Part shown: in pieces, positions 11,647 to 23,149 of the stretch
Numbering within the stretch: position 1 is the first letter of the stretch
Layout of the letters: each line of letters begins with the position of its first letter
From: Pictodentalium vernedei
Taxonomy: Eukaryota; Mollusca; Scaphopoda; Dentaliida; Dentaliidae
Direction of reading: 5' to 3'
NCBI GenBank assembly: GCA_031216915.1
Contig: CM062293.1
Location: 150,978,285 to 151,042,284, forward strand
Length of the DNA: 64,000 nt
Notes under the pieces: model-generated
What the model saw: only the letters and a program-made list of their open reading frames with translations
What the model was told of the DNA's origin: nothing
The model's database searches: none
Program-made: the position numbers and the translations under genes

Positions 11647-11899
11647 TTAGCTGAATCGTAAAAAAGGCAGAGGGCCTAGGACTTCAGAATTAGTAGACCA
11701 ACATAGTTCCAAGCCTGAAATCCAAGGTGATAGGATAAAATTCGAAGTCATATCAAACCGCCCCGCACCCACATTACTTTAATAGTTATTGTGTTAGTCA
11801 TCAAATAATATAGGAACTGCGAGGCTCCCTCACGTCTAACCGACTCCATAATGTCACTAAGAGCATAGAAGGACATGAAGAACAATACTTCCCCTGATA

Positions 11900-13890
11900 A
11901 AGAAGGTCCTCTCGTGGAGGAAGCTTTCGGGGAACAGAGTTGGAGGATACTCGTATCCTATCATTCATTCCCATGAGATTGACAGAATCTGCAGAATCAA
12001 CAGAGTTGGAGGATACTCATATCCTATCATTCATTCCCATGAGATTGACAAAGCGTCTACCATGTATGCTCGATGAACTGGGCATGGCGACATGAACGTC
12101 GGTAACTGATTCTTCTGGTGTGTCGCAAACAGATCTATCATGGGGCGACCCCACTGGTAGCAAATCTGCCTGAATACTTGCTTGTTGAGCGTCCACTCCG
12201 ATGGCAACAGGCCTCCTTCCCGAGAGAGTGAGTCTGCTAGTTCATTCAGACGACCCGGCATATGACGGACAGAAAGCTAAACATCATGATTCATGACGTA
12301 TAGGAGAATCTTCTCCGTTAGTTCTCATAACGGAATTGAATGAGGGCCGTCCTGGTTCCTGATGTATGCTACTACTGTCGAGAGTCCAACAAAATCTGAA
12401 CATGAACGTCCGCTATTATGTGAATCCAATGTTGTAGTGCTAGCCATATTGACATCATCTCTTGATGTTTATGTGCTTCTCTAAGACCCGAGGGTCCCAA
12501 AGACCCTGACACTTCAAGTCTGTGGGGCTTAGGGTCGCACCCCAACCCATCTGACTCGCATCCGTCATAATCGTGAAAGGGGAATCTGTCAGTTGCAGCA
12601 GAACTCCCTGAGTCAACCACTGAATATCTGCCCAAATCAGAAACCTTTGTTTACTAGGTCTGTAAAAACAATACTGGTTTTGAGTGAATGCGTCTTCACA
12701 TTCCAGTTCTGAGTAAAGAATATCAGAAGGGGATGTGTGCACAGGCGGTCCATCGGAATAAGATCCGCAGCCGCTCCACACAGCCCAACAGTCGCATGAA
12801 TTCCCTCGCTGTTAATGCGTCTGAGTGTAGACAAATGCGAGCATAACAACTGACTAATTTCCAGGGCTTGCCTTTAGTCGGGGCTGATCAGCCCAGGCCC
12901 CGAGATCAGGCCCGAGGAGCACTTGCTGTGGGCTTTTTTTCAAGCCCCGACATTTTCCACAAAAAAGCACTAACAATAATGGACTAAATGGAAAATCAGC
13001 CCCGAAAAGGCCCCGACCTCAATATGTGGGGCACTTTTTTTAGGCCCGACCATTTTACTCAAGGCGAGCCCTGTAATTTCGCTCTGGATAATGGCAGACG
13101 AACCAGATTGTTGGGAGTCTCGAAGCTCATTCTCAAGTGAATGAACGACTTGGACGAGCTAGATCCAACTTTTTCTCATTTACGATGAAACCGAGACATC
13201 GGAGTAATAGAAGCAGACTCTGAACATCATTCTGAAGAATAATTCTGTTGCCGCATCTCCGTAGAATGTTGTCCAAGTAAGCCGACGTTACCACAGACGA
13301 AAGAGCTCAGAAATATGACATTACAGAGTTCATAATTCGAGTGAATGCCCAGGAAGCCAGGTTCAGACCAAAGCACAATGCTCTCAACTGATACACCTTC
13401 CCTTGTACGGCGAACCTCAGGTACATTTTGAATGCCGGATGTACCAGGACATGAAAGTATGCATCCTTTAGATCTTTGCTTGCCGCATAGTCGTTCACTC
13501 GAACGCTCGCCTTTACTGACCGAATGGTCTCCATATAGAACTTTGGAGCCACGATAAGCTTGTTTATCCAGCTCAAGTCTATTACCGGTTGGAACGAGCC
13601 ATCTGGCTTCGGTATGAGGAACATGTGACTGCAAAAATCTTGAGAATCCTGATTCTCGATGACCTCTATTGCTTCCTTAATAAGAGAGTCTGTACCTCCA
13701 CTAGGAGAGACCCTCTTCTGCAAGGACCCGACGGAAGATCTGTCCAATCCGGACATCCTGTTAGTGGGAGTTTCGCTCGGAATGATAGCCGTAGACCATC
13801 CAAGACTAGACTTCTCACCCACCGATCTTTCGTGACTGTCATCCAGTTTCTTGCGAGGCTTGATAACCTTCTGCCAACTGGCAAGCAATA
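11900..13890 (-). pseudogene. RNase H and RT remnants of DIRS C
   Basis: The minus strand shows RNase H text (FTIMTDASQMGWGA near 12570, LALQHWIHII) and the post-RNase H motifs IDLFATHQ and SPCPVHRA, then RT text (LIPKPDGSFQPVIDLSWINK, GLNLASWAFTR). Protein similarity to B and E is clear, but the frames are broken many times. An hAT-like insertion splits the region. Confidence 0.82.
12862..13073. mobile_element. hAT-like MITE with CAGGGCTTGCC ends
   Basis: This 212-bp insertion in DIRS C starts CAGGGCTTGCCTTTAGTC and ends ACTCAAGGCGAGCCCTG, so the two ends are imperfect inverted repeats. It is flanked by a direct TAATTTC (12855..12861 and 13074..13080). Without it the flanks match the uninterrupted text of the other DIRS copies ('ctaatttcgctctgg'). 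There is no coding capacity. A longer relative with the same ends is at 53793..54985. Confidence 0.85.
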
Positions 13891-13899
13891 TAGGTCTTA

Positions 13900-16060
13900 A
13901 CCATCACCTATATGACCTGCGAGGCTTACGGGAGAAGAAACCACGTCCTCCCCACGAAGAACCTCGTCCCGTCAGCCTAGGCGCATCTGACCGATAGTCC
14001 CGATCAGACCTACGCCCCTTTCCCCGAGTCGCTATACTGACGACCTCCAGAGTAATTATAAGTGGGTTTCTTGTACCCTCATGAGAGGTTTCCTTTTGAC
14101 AATTTTTCCGGAACACCCTCCTTTACTCTTGTCTGCTGAAGCGGGTCGTTGAGACGCCGATTTCAAAAGCAGAAAACTACATGCTTTCTTAGTAGCCTGT
14201 TCATAGACTAACGAAAGCTTGGAGAGAGCTTTTCATCTTGTTATCTATCAGTGATGACGACGCAAGGGCAGCATCACGTCTGATTAACTCCAGATTAGAT
14301 ACTGTAAGGGCGGAGTTATACGTGGTATACATAATTAACCTGGAAAGAACTCTAAGAGAGGTATGAACGTCCTCAAATTCCTTTCCGTTGAGACGTTGTG
14401 CCATAGCTCTTGTAAGGTGATCTGCGTTAAGACATAGCGTCCAAATTCGCTCTATTTGAAGAAACTGCCGTCTCAACTGTGTCTGAGCGAATAGTGAATG
14501 ATGCAGGTAAGGATACCTCTACATCCCTGGACTGCTCATCCAAATGCAGAGGAACTCTCTGAACATCTTTCCCAACAGTTTTAAATGAACGTGGTCCAAG
14601 AAACGGTATGTATATGGAAGATGAAGATAAGAAACCGCCTTCTTCCTCACACTCGAGAGGTTAAATACAGCATCGTCTATATGGCCGAAGGTCTATGACA
14701 ACTGCCTAGACTGAACCAGAAAAGAAAGGACTTCCTCCTTTGTCCGGATAAAGTCTGCATCCAACGACGCCAGCAGTTTCTCTCTTGTCGTCACAGCATT
14801 CTGATTCGGTGGAACAAATTCAGGGTAGTATTGATGGATGAAAATCCATCACAATCATGTGCTGTTCCAAAAGGAAAGGTTAATCCTCTTCCTAATCCCT
14901 TTTTCCATCTGAGAGAATCAGTTGCGAATCTCAGTCCATTGCATCTGCGTGAAAAGACGACTGGACCAACCCAGCACCATCCGATAGCTCAGGTTCTGAG
15001 TCTGAGGGAGGCTGCACCTGCACTTGCTATGATCAGCTGCGCAATCTGCATCAGCAAGCCCGTCAACGAGGCCTGAAGAGCTGCGGTCTTCCATTCTTAG
15101 CCACTTGCTGCTCTTGGGATGGGATGTCAGAGGTGATCTCTTCTCCGAATGTCCCGATGATCGAGGCCTCATCTCCCTAGCTACCGGATGGTCCGACTTC
15201 ACGGCAAAGAGTGGTTCCTTTTTCGTGTAGCAGGCTGGCTATCCGAAGTCGGGTAGCTAGGATGTGGTTGTGTGTGCTTCAATAACGTAGCAGAGGAAGC
15301 CGTGACTGAAGACGTCCCCGGCTGCAGACAAGACGGAGCGTCCCGAGCAGAAGGCGGACATATGCTCCATCTCGTGCAAGTTTCCAACCAGAAAACTTCA
15401 TTTCGGCTTGTGATATGTAGCAGAGGAAGCCGTGACTGAAGCCGACCCCGGCTGCAGACTAAACAGAGTGTCCCGAGTGGAGGGTGGACATAAGCTCCGA
15501 CTAGTGCAAGTTCTCATAAACAACATTTGGCCCCATATGTTGCGAGGTTTGAGATAGGCCTCTCCCGCTCGTGGTCTATAGACCTCGCCAAGTACAAGAA
15601 CTTGCTGACTTCCTCCCTATTTCCTTTGTCACTGCGTGAGCTTTTTATATTTAAGTGCTCGCGCTACCCACATCTACACTTCCTTCGACCACAACGGACT
15701 TACCCGGCATCACGGCACCCACAGACGGAGTACCTCTTCACCGGTCGAGCTAGCTGCTTGCAAGAGATTAAAACCCTTATCAAAAGGCCCTAACTCTTGC
15801 AATAATGAGCACTGCAGCTAGCTCTATATGCTCCATGGAGCGTGACGACGATAGCACACTTGGATGGGTGTCAGAATATCATCACCATGTTCATGTTCCT
15901 CTGAAATAGAAACTTGACAAAATGAATTATAACACGGTGAGAGGCCTGGCCTCAGAACCTCACCACCAACAACATGCCGCGACATCCGACTCCAAGATCA
16001 GTCATCCCAATGAATACAAGAATGACAAGAGTCTGCAGGAGTGTATCGACTAAAGTCGAT
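13900..16060 (-). pseudogene. gag-like ORF1 remnant of DIRS C
   Basis: These are pieces of the family II ORF1. They include the basic tail (RKPRRSYR), the NADHLTRAMAQRL and SNLELIRRDAALAS blocks that match copies A, B and E, and a Ser/Pro-rich middle. A tandem duplication with a period of about 130 bp lies at 15287..15545 and is also found in copy H. Many breaks. Confidence 0.75.
15287..15545. repeat. Tandem duplication (~130 bp) in gag of DIRS C
   Basis: Two head-to-tail units begin 'gtagcagaggaagccgtgac' at 15287 and 15417. The same duplication is in copy H at 63556 and 63687, so it predates the divergence of the two copies. Confidence 0.8.
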
Positions 16061-16750
16061 ATCAGTCCTCCAAACTCCACAACAAAATATATATATAATT
16101 AAGATACATGAATAATAGCATGAATACATGAATAACAGCAATCAAATTCAAAATATTTTTTGCAAACAAAAATTTTTTTTAAAAAAAAGCCTAAGTTCGC
16201 AAAAGGAATATTAAGAGCCCAAGGGCATCCCGATAGAGCCAAAGTGTGGACAAAATCCAAATTTTTGAGCTACACTACCGGAATAATAATCCATGTATCC
16301 TACAGTAATTCCACAGTAACAGAATATAAAAAACAACCTATATATGAGGACGTTGTCAATGTAAACAACGTCAATGTAAACAAGACATCAGCAAACAAAA
16401 AGGCCCAAAGTCAAAAACAAAAATTTCAATAAAAAATAGCCAAAAAGCTTAAGAGTTTAACAGGAAGGGTTCATGGAAGGATAGAGAAGGAATACTTAAG
16501 AAACAGTGGAATAATCATTAACAAAAATGATGATGTAAGGCGTATGTCCCGAAATTGGGAAACATAAAATAATTTTATAATTATTATCACGTTACAGCCC
16601 TGAACATCTAAAACCACCGTTGAACACTTCCATCATCCAATAACAGCCTTGGATCCACTAATTCTTGCACTGATTTGTGTCTGGCATCCTCAAAAAAGGA
16701 GATTTTAAAGCACAGATATCAGTTCATTGTTGCTGACTTTAGGGCCAAAC

Positions 16751-16955
16751 AAAGAATGATGTTTGAGCTAATTTCGATCACTTCCTGGTGACTGTGCATG
16801 CGCAGAGAGTAAAAGTATGGAGGACCAGATAGGACTTTTAATTTTCTGTTTTGCAAGCAAATTTTGGGGATTGGGTTGTTCAAAATTTGTGTTTGGCCCT
16901 TGATAACTGAGATTGCACCAGCTAAGTCTGGGCCATTAGGTTATGGTAAAAAAAT
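16751..16955. repeat. Right (5') ITR of DIRS C
   Basis: It is inverted relative to 11257..11492. A degenerate CTGTGCATGCGCAG palindrome is present near 16793. Confidence 0.8.
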
Positions 16956-17320
16956 ATGCCCATGTTGTTAAAGAGTTATGGCCCTTTGTAGTTAAAAAAA
17001 AATTGGTTTTCACTGTCGATCAAAAGTGTGATATAGGCGTGTGATAACATTCATTTGTACGGCTTGTAGAATGTCATACATCACATACAGATGCATCTTG
17101 TATACCATCTTCCAGAGAATAATACTGATTGTGACCAGAGAAATGAAAAAAAAATGCAACATGAAAATGGAAAACAAAAATTGAAAGAAAACAGTTGAAA
17201 TGGAACTTCGCAATGCATGTAATCCAGTATACCCAAACCTAAACCTCTTTAAGGTGGACTTATTTTGTTGAAGGGATGGACCAACAGACAGGTGGACGGA
17301 CAAACAGACAGCCAGACAGG
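16956..17320. other. Gene-free stretch with diffuse repeat text
   Basis: No gene is seen. It contains 'gttaaagagttatggcccttt' type text and a GGACGGACAAACAGACAG-like tract next to the following element, typical of diffuse invertebrate repeats. Confidence 0.5.
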
Positions 17321-17959
17321 TAGAGTTGAAACGTTTAAGGGCTTTTCTTGATCGATTAATCACATGAAATAACCTCGGTTAACCCGATTAATCACTTGTC
17401 CAAATAGATATCTGAATAAATGCCATACCGTTGATAATTTACAGCATGAACCCTTTACCCAACGTAACAAACAAAACCGACTTGGCCTTTTTACAAAAAT
17501 CTCCATTCAAATTTATTATGGTTTAAATTTTTGTCTCAAAACATAGCTTATGACCCTTCACTGGAACGAGCTTGTTGAGCTCATTCCAATGAGGGGTCAT
17601 GAGCTATGTTTTTGAGACAAAAATTGAAAATTTTTAGTAATTCATGAATTTATTTTGCAAGTATCGTTTGCTACCCACAATGGGTAAAGGGTTAAGAATG
17701 ACCATTTCCAGCCACTGATACAGTATGATGATCATGCAAGTAAACAAGTATGTCAGCAAGTAACTTGCATGCTTTAGTCACATATAACTGATGTGAGTCA
17801 GTGACTCAGTGTGACAATGTCTGCCCGTTTTGTAGCAAGTTTGTTCCTTTGTTAACCTATATAATACAATAGTTCAAAAGTAATGGTTAATCGATCAATT
17901 ACTTTTTGGATCGATCAAGATGTTGATCATCGATTAATCAGTTAACCATTTCAGCTCTA
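17321..17959. mobile_element. hAT-type non-autonomous element (TAGAGYTGAAAYG ends)
   Basis: The 639-bp element begins TAGAGTTGAAACG and ends CATTTCAGCTCTA, giving imperfect TIRs that extend into GATCGATTAATC text. The flanking 8-mers CAGACAGG (17313..17320) and CAGACAGA (17960..17967) match at 7 of 8 positions, fitting an 8-bp hAT target duplication. No transposase is present. A TTAA-type MITE (17451..17691) lies inside. Its ends resemble those of 50538..51709. Confidence 0.8.
17451..17691. mobile_element. TTAA-type (piggyBac-like) palindromic MITE, copy 1
   Basis: The element is 241 bp with ends CCCTTTACCCAACG and TGGGTAAAGGG. It is followed by TTAA and preceded by TGAA, probably a mutated TTAA. 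The centre is an imperfect foldback around GAACGAGCTTGTTGAGCTCATTCC. Copy 2 at 32585..39961 is nearly perfect. Assignment to piggyBac-like rests on TTAA plus a CCC start. Confidence 0.78.
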
Positions 17960-17967
17960 CAGACAGA

Positions 17968-18670
17968 CCGAGTCATGCTACTCAGTAGATGCAAAGAACA
18001 AGAAGATTCAGTTTCGGGAAGTTTTTCCCTGGGATGCTTCAGTCTGTGAAGATTCGGCGATAAGAGTAAATTCATTAACAAATCCTTGCCTTCAAACTGA
18101 ACACTTTGAACAGATTCTGAAAACATATGTGAAAATTAAATCCGATTTTGGAGAATATTGCACATACATCTAAATCACAGTGCACACGGAATCCATGTTT
18201 TGAAAACAAACAATCATATTCCCTGACAGACTTATTGAATCCCAAATATTGTTATATACGGTTTTATACTCTTAAGGCAAAACTAAAACACATTAAACAA
18301 ATCTCTTTAGAAAAAGAAAATCAAAATTGTTAACTCTTTCCCACATCTGACATGTTGTTTTCTGTACTGAAGAGAATTTGAACTCTGTTCCAAAGACAGG
18401 TAAGTACCTTGACAGTTTATCCCACTCCCCAATTAACTCCCACCCTCTGGGAAGTTAACCTAGTTTATCCTCAGAGAAGAGGTCTGAAATTTTTTTTCAT
18501 GTGTCATCAATTTTCTCTCAAAGGAAAAATGTACCTATAATAGAAAACCCATTCTTCTAAATGCAGGAAATGCCTCTTAACATTTTGATAAAGAAAATAC
18601 ATGTGAATTCAAAGAGTTAGATGACATCTTGTTATACAATATTGATGAACTCAGTTCATGTCCCAAACAA
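17968..18670. other. Gene-free AT-rich stretch
   Basis: No ORF with recognisable protein, no clear repeat ends. Nothing is assigned here. Confidence 0.5.
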
Positions 18671-18989
18671 GAGCTTTGTGACTCAGTGGTTATGCCATCA
18701 GACTTTAAACCAAAAGGTCCATGGTTCTGGGGTAACTGTACTGTGTCATTGGGCAAGGCATTGAATAGTGGCACTTGTGTACTAAGGAGTACTGCATGTC
18801 AATGGTGCACTTGCCTTAAACCAATACTAACCCTGCTTGTGGAGTTTGTATACTGGGGAGTCTGACAGGACTTTGTATGCCGCTGCTTAACGGTTCTCTC
18901 TGGGTTCTCTGGCTTCCACACATGTAAAACTGTCAGATATGAGGAGACCATGGCTGTAATGTGTCATTAAACTCCGATAATAAATAATT
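18671..18989 (+). mobile_element. tRNA-headed SINE
   Basis: The head resembles a tRNA-derived RNA polymerase III promoter: A-box-like GTGACTCAGTGGTTATGCC and B-box-like GGTTCTGGGGTA. The body (GTGTCATTGGGCAAGGCA, GTACTGCATGTCAATGGTGC, then CTAACCCTGC) is shared with the 5S-headed SINE at 40654..41064. The tail is a degenerate AT-rich end (CATTAAACTCCGATAATAAA). No target duplication is clear, so it is probably old. Confidence 0.75.
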
Positions 18990-19040
18990 TCCCCCCAATC
19001 CTACCCCCTCCCCTCCCCCCTCCCCTCCCCCCCTCCCCCG
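18990..19040. repeat. C-rich low-complexity tract
   Basis: A run of CCCCTCCC-type units directly after the SINE tail. Confidence 0.85.
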
Positions 19041-19399
19041 ATTGAAATTAATTCATTAGCTTGTTGAAGTTATATAATAATAATGAATAGTGACGTGTTT
19101 CTGGGCTATCATCTCTTCTTTTTGGGAAAAGAGAAATTTTCAACAAACTGGATATAAAACAACTTGTCAAGACAAGTACATGTATAGTATGTGACACAAC
19201 AATGACAAACATCTAGGTAATGACCTGATAACAAAGGTACATATAAAGTATTGTAACGGCCTGTACATAAATACTGACCGTAGCCTGTAACAAATGTATA
19301 GGTAAAGTATTGTAAAGGTGGGTGACAGTCAGATGCTAAACTAGAAAAGAAATCTTTGAGCCCAGAGTGGGACTGACTGAACCCCAAAATATTTGTTCA
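19041..19399. other. Gene-free stretch
   Basis: It contains two diverged copies of a GTAAAGTATTGTAA-type unit about 60 bp apart. No gene is recognised. Confidence 0.5.
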
Positions 19400-20241
19400 C
19401 ATAGCACAGTGATAACAAAGGCACCCCAAAACACACTCATTCCTGTCCCAAGGTGAAACCAAAGGTACCCAAGAAGTTTCATGAAGATCAGTTCATAAAT
19501 ACGAGCTGTATAGAAGTTGTGACAAAAAAATGGTTGGACCTAATTTCAGTACAAAATGGCCACTGGCAGCCATCTTGAATTTTGGACTGCACTCAGAAAC
19601 ACTCGTTCTCGTCCCAAGGTGATAACAAAGGTACCCAAGAAGTTTCGTGAAGATCGGTTGATAAATACAGCCTCTAACCCGAGCCGTATTGACATGTGCA
19701 CTTACAGTGTATAAGTGGCACAAAATAAATCAAAATTCATCTAATTTGCATAATTTCTGCATGCGAAAAAAACCCGTACTGTATGCGATGTATTCCATTT
19801 TACTAAACATTCATACAAAAAATTATTCAAATCAGAACTTTCATACAGAAGTTCTGCACAAAAGACTGATTGCACTAATTTTGGTACAAAATGGCTGCTG
19901 GTGGCCATGTTGAATTTCGGACCACACCCAAAAACACCTGTTCTCATCCCACGGTGATAACAAAGGTACCCAAGACGTTTCGTAAAGATCGGTTCATAAA
20001 TATGGCCTCTAGCATGAGCCGTATAGAAGTTGTGTACAAAAAACTGATTAGACCTAATTTTGGTACAAAATGGCCACCTGCAGCCATCTTGAATTTCGGA
20101 CCACACTCAGAAACACTCGTTCTCGTCCCAAGGTGATAGCACAGGTACCCAAGACGTTTCGTGAAGATCGGTTGATAAATACAGCCTCTAGCCCGAGCCG
20201 TATTGACATGTGTACTTACTGTGTGTAAGTAGCACTGAAAA
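19400..20241. repeat. Modular tandem repeat, left part
   Basis: Two modules alternate. One, of roughly 180 bp, carries ACAAAATGGC...CATCTTGAATTTCGGAC and AAGGTACCCAAGAAGTTTCG. The other, of roughly 150 bp, carries TCATCTAATTTGCATAATTTC. Instances of the first start near 19549, 19885 and 20066. DIRS copy D interrupts the array, which resumes at 27210. No coding capacity is seen. Confidence 0.8.
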
Positions 20242-20469
20242 GTTAAAAAATTTATAGTAATTTATATATTTTTTATACTTACCAATGACCCAGACATAGC
20301 TGGTGCTAACTCTTAAAATATAGGGCCAAACACAAATTTTGTCCCCCAATCCCCCAAAATTTGCATCTAAAACCAAAGAAAACATGTCCTGAATGGCCCT
20401 CCACACTTCACCTCTACTGCGCATGCGCAGTGTCAAGGACATTCCGAAATTGGCGCCATCAATCATTCT
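20242..20469. repeat. Left (3') ITR of DIRS D
   Basis: Inverted relative to 27008..27209. TGCGCATGCGCA at 20418..20429. Confidence 0.88.
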
Positions 20470-20544
20470 AATAACCAGTGCCTGGTAAGCGCTATGTACT
20501 CAGCGGGGAGGTAAGAGTTCCCAACTCCTGGGAGGGCCATCCCC

Positions 20545-20626
20545 GTCTGGGTCATTGGTAAGTATAAAAAATATATAAATTACTATAAATTTTTTAACAT
20601 TTTTATACTGTACCAATGACCCAGAC
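20545..20626. repeat. ICR of DIRS D
   Basis: Near-palindrome reading the same as the ICRs of B, E and G. Confidence 0.88.
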
Positions 20627-21219
20627 ATAGCTGAATAGTAAAAAGGCTGGAGGGCCAAGGACATAGAGCAAGATGGAATACGCTCAATTATATAAAATAG
20701 AGTCATCCCCTCTAGGGAAAAAGAAGTATTAGGCCTTACATGTTTCTTTCTTATTTATGATAAATTAGAAAGATACAACACCTTCCAAAATTGAGCATCA
20801 TACATCCATGTACTCTATTAATATCTAGTATAATCCTTATATTAATAATTTTTAAAGTAAGCCAATAAATAAAGTAAGTCTAGAGAATAGAGACTCTTTA
20901 TACTCCTTAAAAGTGTCTGAGGATTGTATAATAATGTCCGTTGACACGTGCTATATTCAAAAGCTATACTTTAAAAACTAAGACCTGAATGAATTTTTAA
21001 AACATAAACTTCTCACTAAACAACCATCCCAATAACAGCTCAGAATTACTAACTCCGGAGGAGGTATCCCCTTGTTTTCGTAGTAAAACAGGTGACCCAA
21101 GGGAACACCCTCCCCCCCCCCCACCCCTGTTTCTTGCCCTGTGTCAAATAGCCCAGAGCGAAGAGGGCAGCAGAACGGATTCACAGCCGAAACAGACAGC
21201 CTACCTAGCTATAGTAGCA

Positions 21220-23140
21220 ACTGTTAAGTGAATGACATTCTGAGCAGTAGATAATAGACCTAACAATAGAGGCCTCCTGAAATGGACTCAATATTTCTGA
21301 GATAAAAATTCATGAATGTGGATGGATGGCTGAGCGCAATGAGCAGCCTTCAAAAATCTATAATAGCGACACTATTAATGTAAGCCCAAGATGTAGAAGA
21401 ACTCTTACTTCATGAGCCGAAATCTCAAACACAACTGCTGAGTCAATGATATACCATAAGCAGTATCGATAGTTAATTGAATCCATTAGCAACAGAATGG
21501 AGCGTAACGTCCTTCTATTAGGCATCAAAGACAGAAGAAGCTTACGCCCGTAGTAATAAACAGATATCTGTTTATAAATACATAAACTCTAACCGGACAG
21601 AGTAAAGTCCTATGCCCGTACGAAGACGGAAGGACCTTAATAACAATAGGTTCCGGATATTAATTAGGAGCCTGACTCTTATGCGAAAATCCAACCTAAA
21701 TAGTAAAGGAAGTAGTGATTCCGAAACTACGAATTTACGAAAGTGAAAATCATCCACCGATAGTGCATGAAACTCACTGACTCTTCAGAAAAGAGAAGCC
21801 AACAGAATTACTGTCTAAAAGGTCAGAATTTGAAAACTAGTGTTTCCAGAGGCTCAAATGATTACTTAGCTAAATAAGAACCGAAGTTAAATTCCGTATA
21901 GGAATTTAATCTAATGATTCTAAGTCTATTTATCGAAAAGTTACTAACTGACTTAGATAAAGAGACATAAGACTCAATTGTAAACTATCATAGAGTGCAT
22001 AGGCATGAGGTAACATAAACCTATAACCTTAATAATAACAGGCTGCAGTAGATCTTGTCAAACAAGTATACTAAAAAGTTGCAATGACTAGTATGGAGGG
22101 ATCACCAATATCAACATAGTGATCCCTACACCAATGACGGAAGAGCCTCCACTTTAGCCGCATAGTATAGCGAAGAAGAGGTTCTCCTATAGTAAGAAAT
22201 CGCGTCCAAAGCTCGTCCAGTACAATGCTTACAATGCAATAAGGACCACACAAAGGAATACGTGAAGGTTGAGACCTTGCGGGTTGTGATAAAGATGACA
22301 CGATTTTACCCAGCGAAAAAAGATCCTCTCATGGAGGAAGATTTCGCGTTAAGTCCCACAGTAGACATCAGAGTAAATTTACCCACGGTCTCTGTGAAGA
22401 CAGAGATGCTATCAACAGAAATGTATTGTGGTTGTTCATCTTAGCAATACTTGCTGAAACAACAGCGCAGGAGGATACGCATATCCTATCATTCAGTCCT
22501 ATTAGATCAATAGAGCGTTAACAACATAAGCTCAGAGATCCGGACAAGCAAACACATACGTCTGCAATTGACAAGCAAGTTGTGTCGTAATAAATTATCA
22601 TTGGGCGCTCCCATTGATAGCAAATCTGATTGAATACTTGTTTGTTGAGAGTCCATTCTGACAGCAACAAGCGACCCATAAGTGAACGGGAGTCCGGTAA
22701 TACAATCAGACGACCCGGAATATGACGGACTGAAGCAGAACTTGGTGTATTATAACAAACAGAAGGATTCTTTCCATTAAACTGAATAACGGAAACGAAT
22801 GAGTGCCTCCCTGGTTCCGGAGATACGCCACTACTGTCGAATTAACGGACAGGATTTGGACATGCGTTTCTGAATAATGTTCATCCAATGACATAAAGCA
22901 AGCCTAAAAAAACATTATTCCGTGGAAGATAAGTGCTTGCTTAAAGACTGCGGAACCCAAAGACCCTGGCACTTCGAATCCGTTGGGATCAATATTATAT
23001 CCCAACCTGTTTGACTGGCAACCGTCATAATTATAAAACTCGGATCCGGCAACTGCAGTGGCACTCTCTGAGTCAACCACCGAATGTTTGCCCCATTCTG
23101 AATCTCTTGCTACACTAGATAGACAAGAGAACGTGTAAAT
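21220..23140 (-). pseudogene. YR and RNase H remnants of DIRS D
   Basis: The minus strand retains YR text (a Ser-Leu-Ser-rich stretch, RWCRDH, the HEV-type box near 21400) and RNase H text (SEFYNYDG region near 23030, GTHSFPLF near 22800) alignable with copies B and E. The frames are short and broken throughout, so it cannot code for enzymes. Confidence 0.75.
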
Positions 23141-23149
23141 CGAGCAATT

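Larger units (their letters stand above)
11257..16955 (-). mobile_element. DIRS-like retrotransposon C (family II), degraded
   Basis: This 5.7-kb element has its own terminal type (ATTATAAATTTAAAG on the left, a TATGGTAAAAAAAT-type right end). ITRs are 11257..11492 and 16751..16955, and the ICR is 11563..11646. Inside are RNase H-derived (about 11900..12840), RT-derived (about 13080..13890) and gag-derived (about 13900..16060) text; no YR segment was recognised. A 212-bp hAT-like element sits at 12862..13073. The ITRs differ at many positions and frames are broken many times, so it is old. The internal order matches copy H, including a small gag-derived piece near 11820..11880. Confidence 0.87.

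Noticed and set aside
15287-15545. Tandem units in gag as a CRISPR-like or satellite array.
   Set aside because: There are only two units of about 130 bp, coding in origin and shared with copy H. The window is eukaryotic.
19109-19387. A 92-residue minus-strand ORF as a host exon.
   Set aside because: It covers a degenerate tandem unit (GTAAAGTATTGTAA), is low in complexity and has no similarity I recognise.
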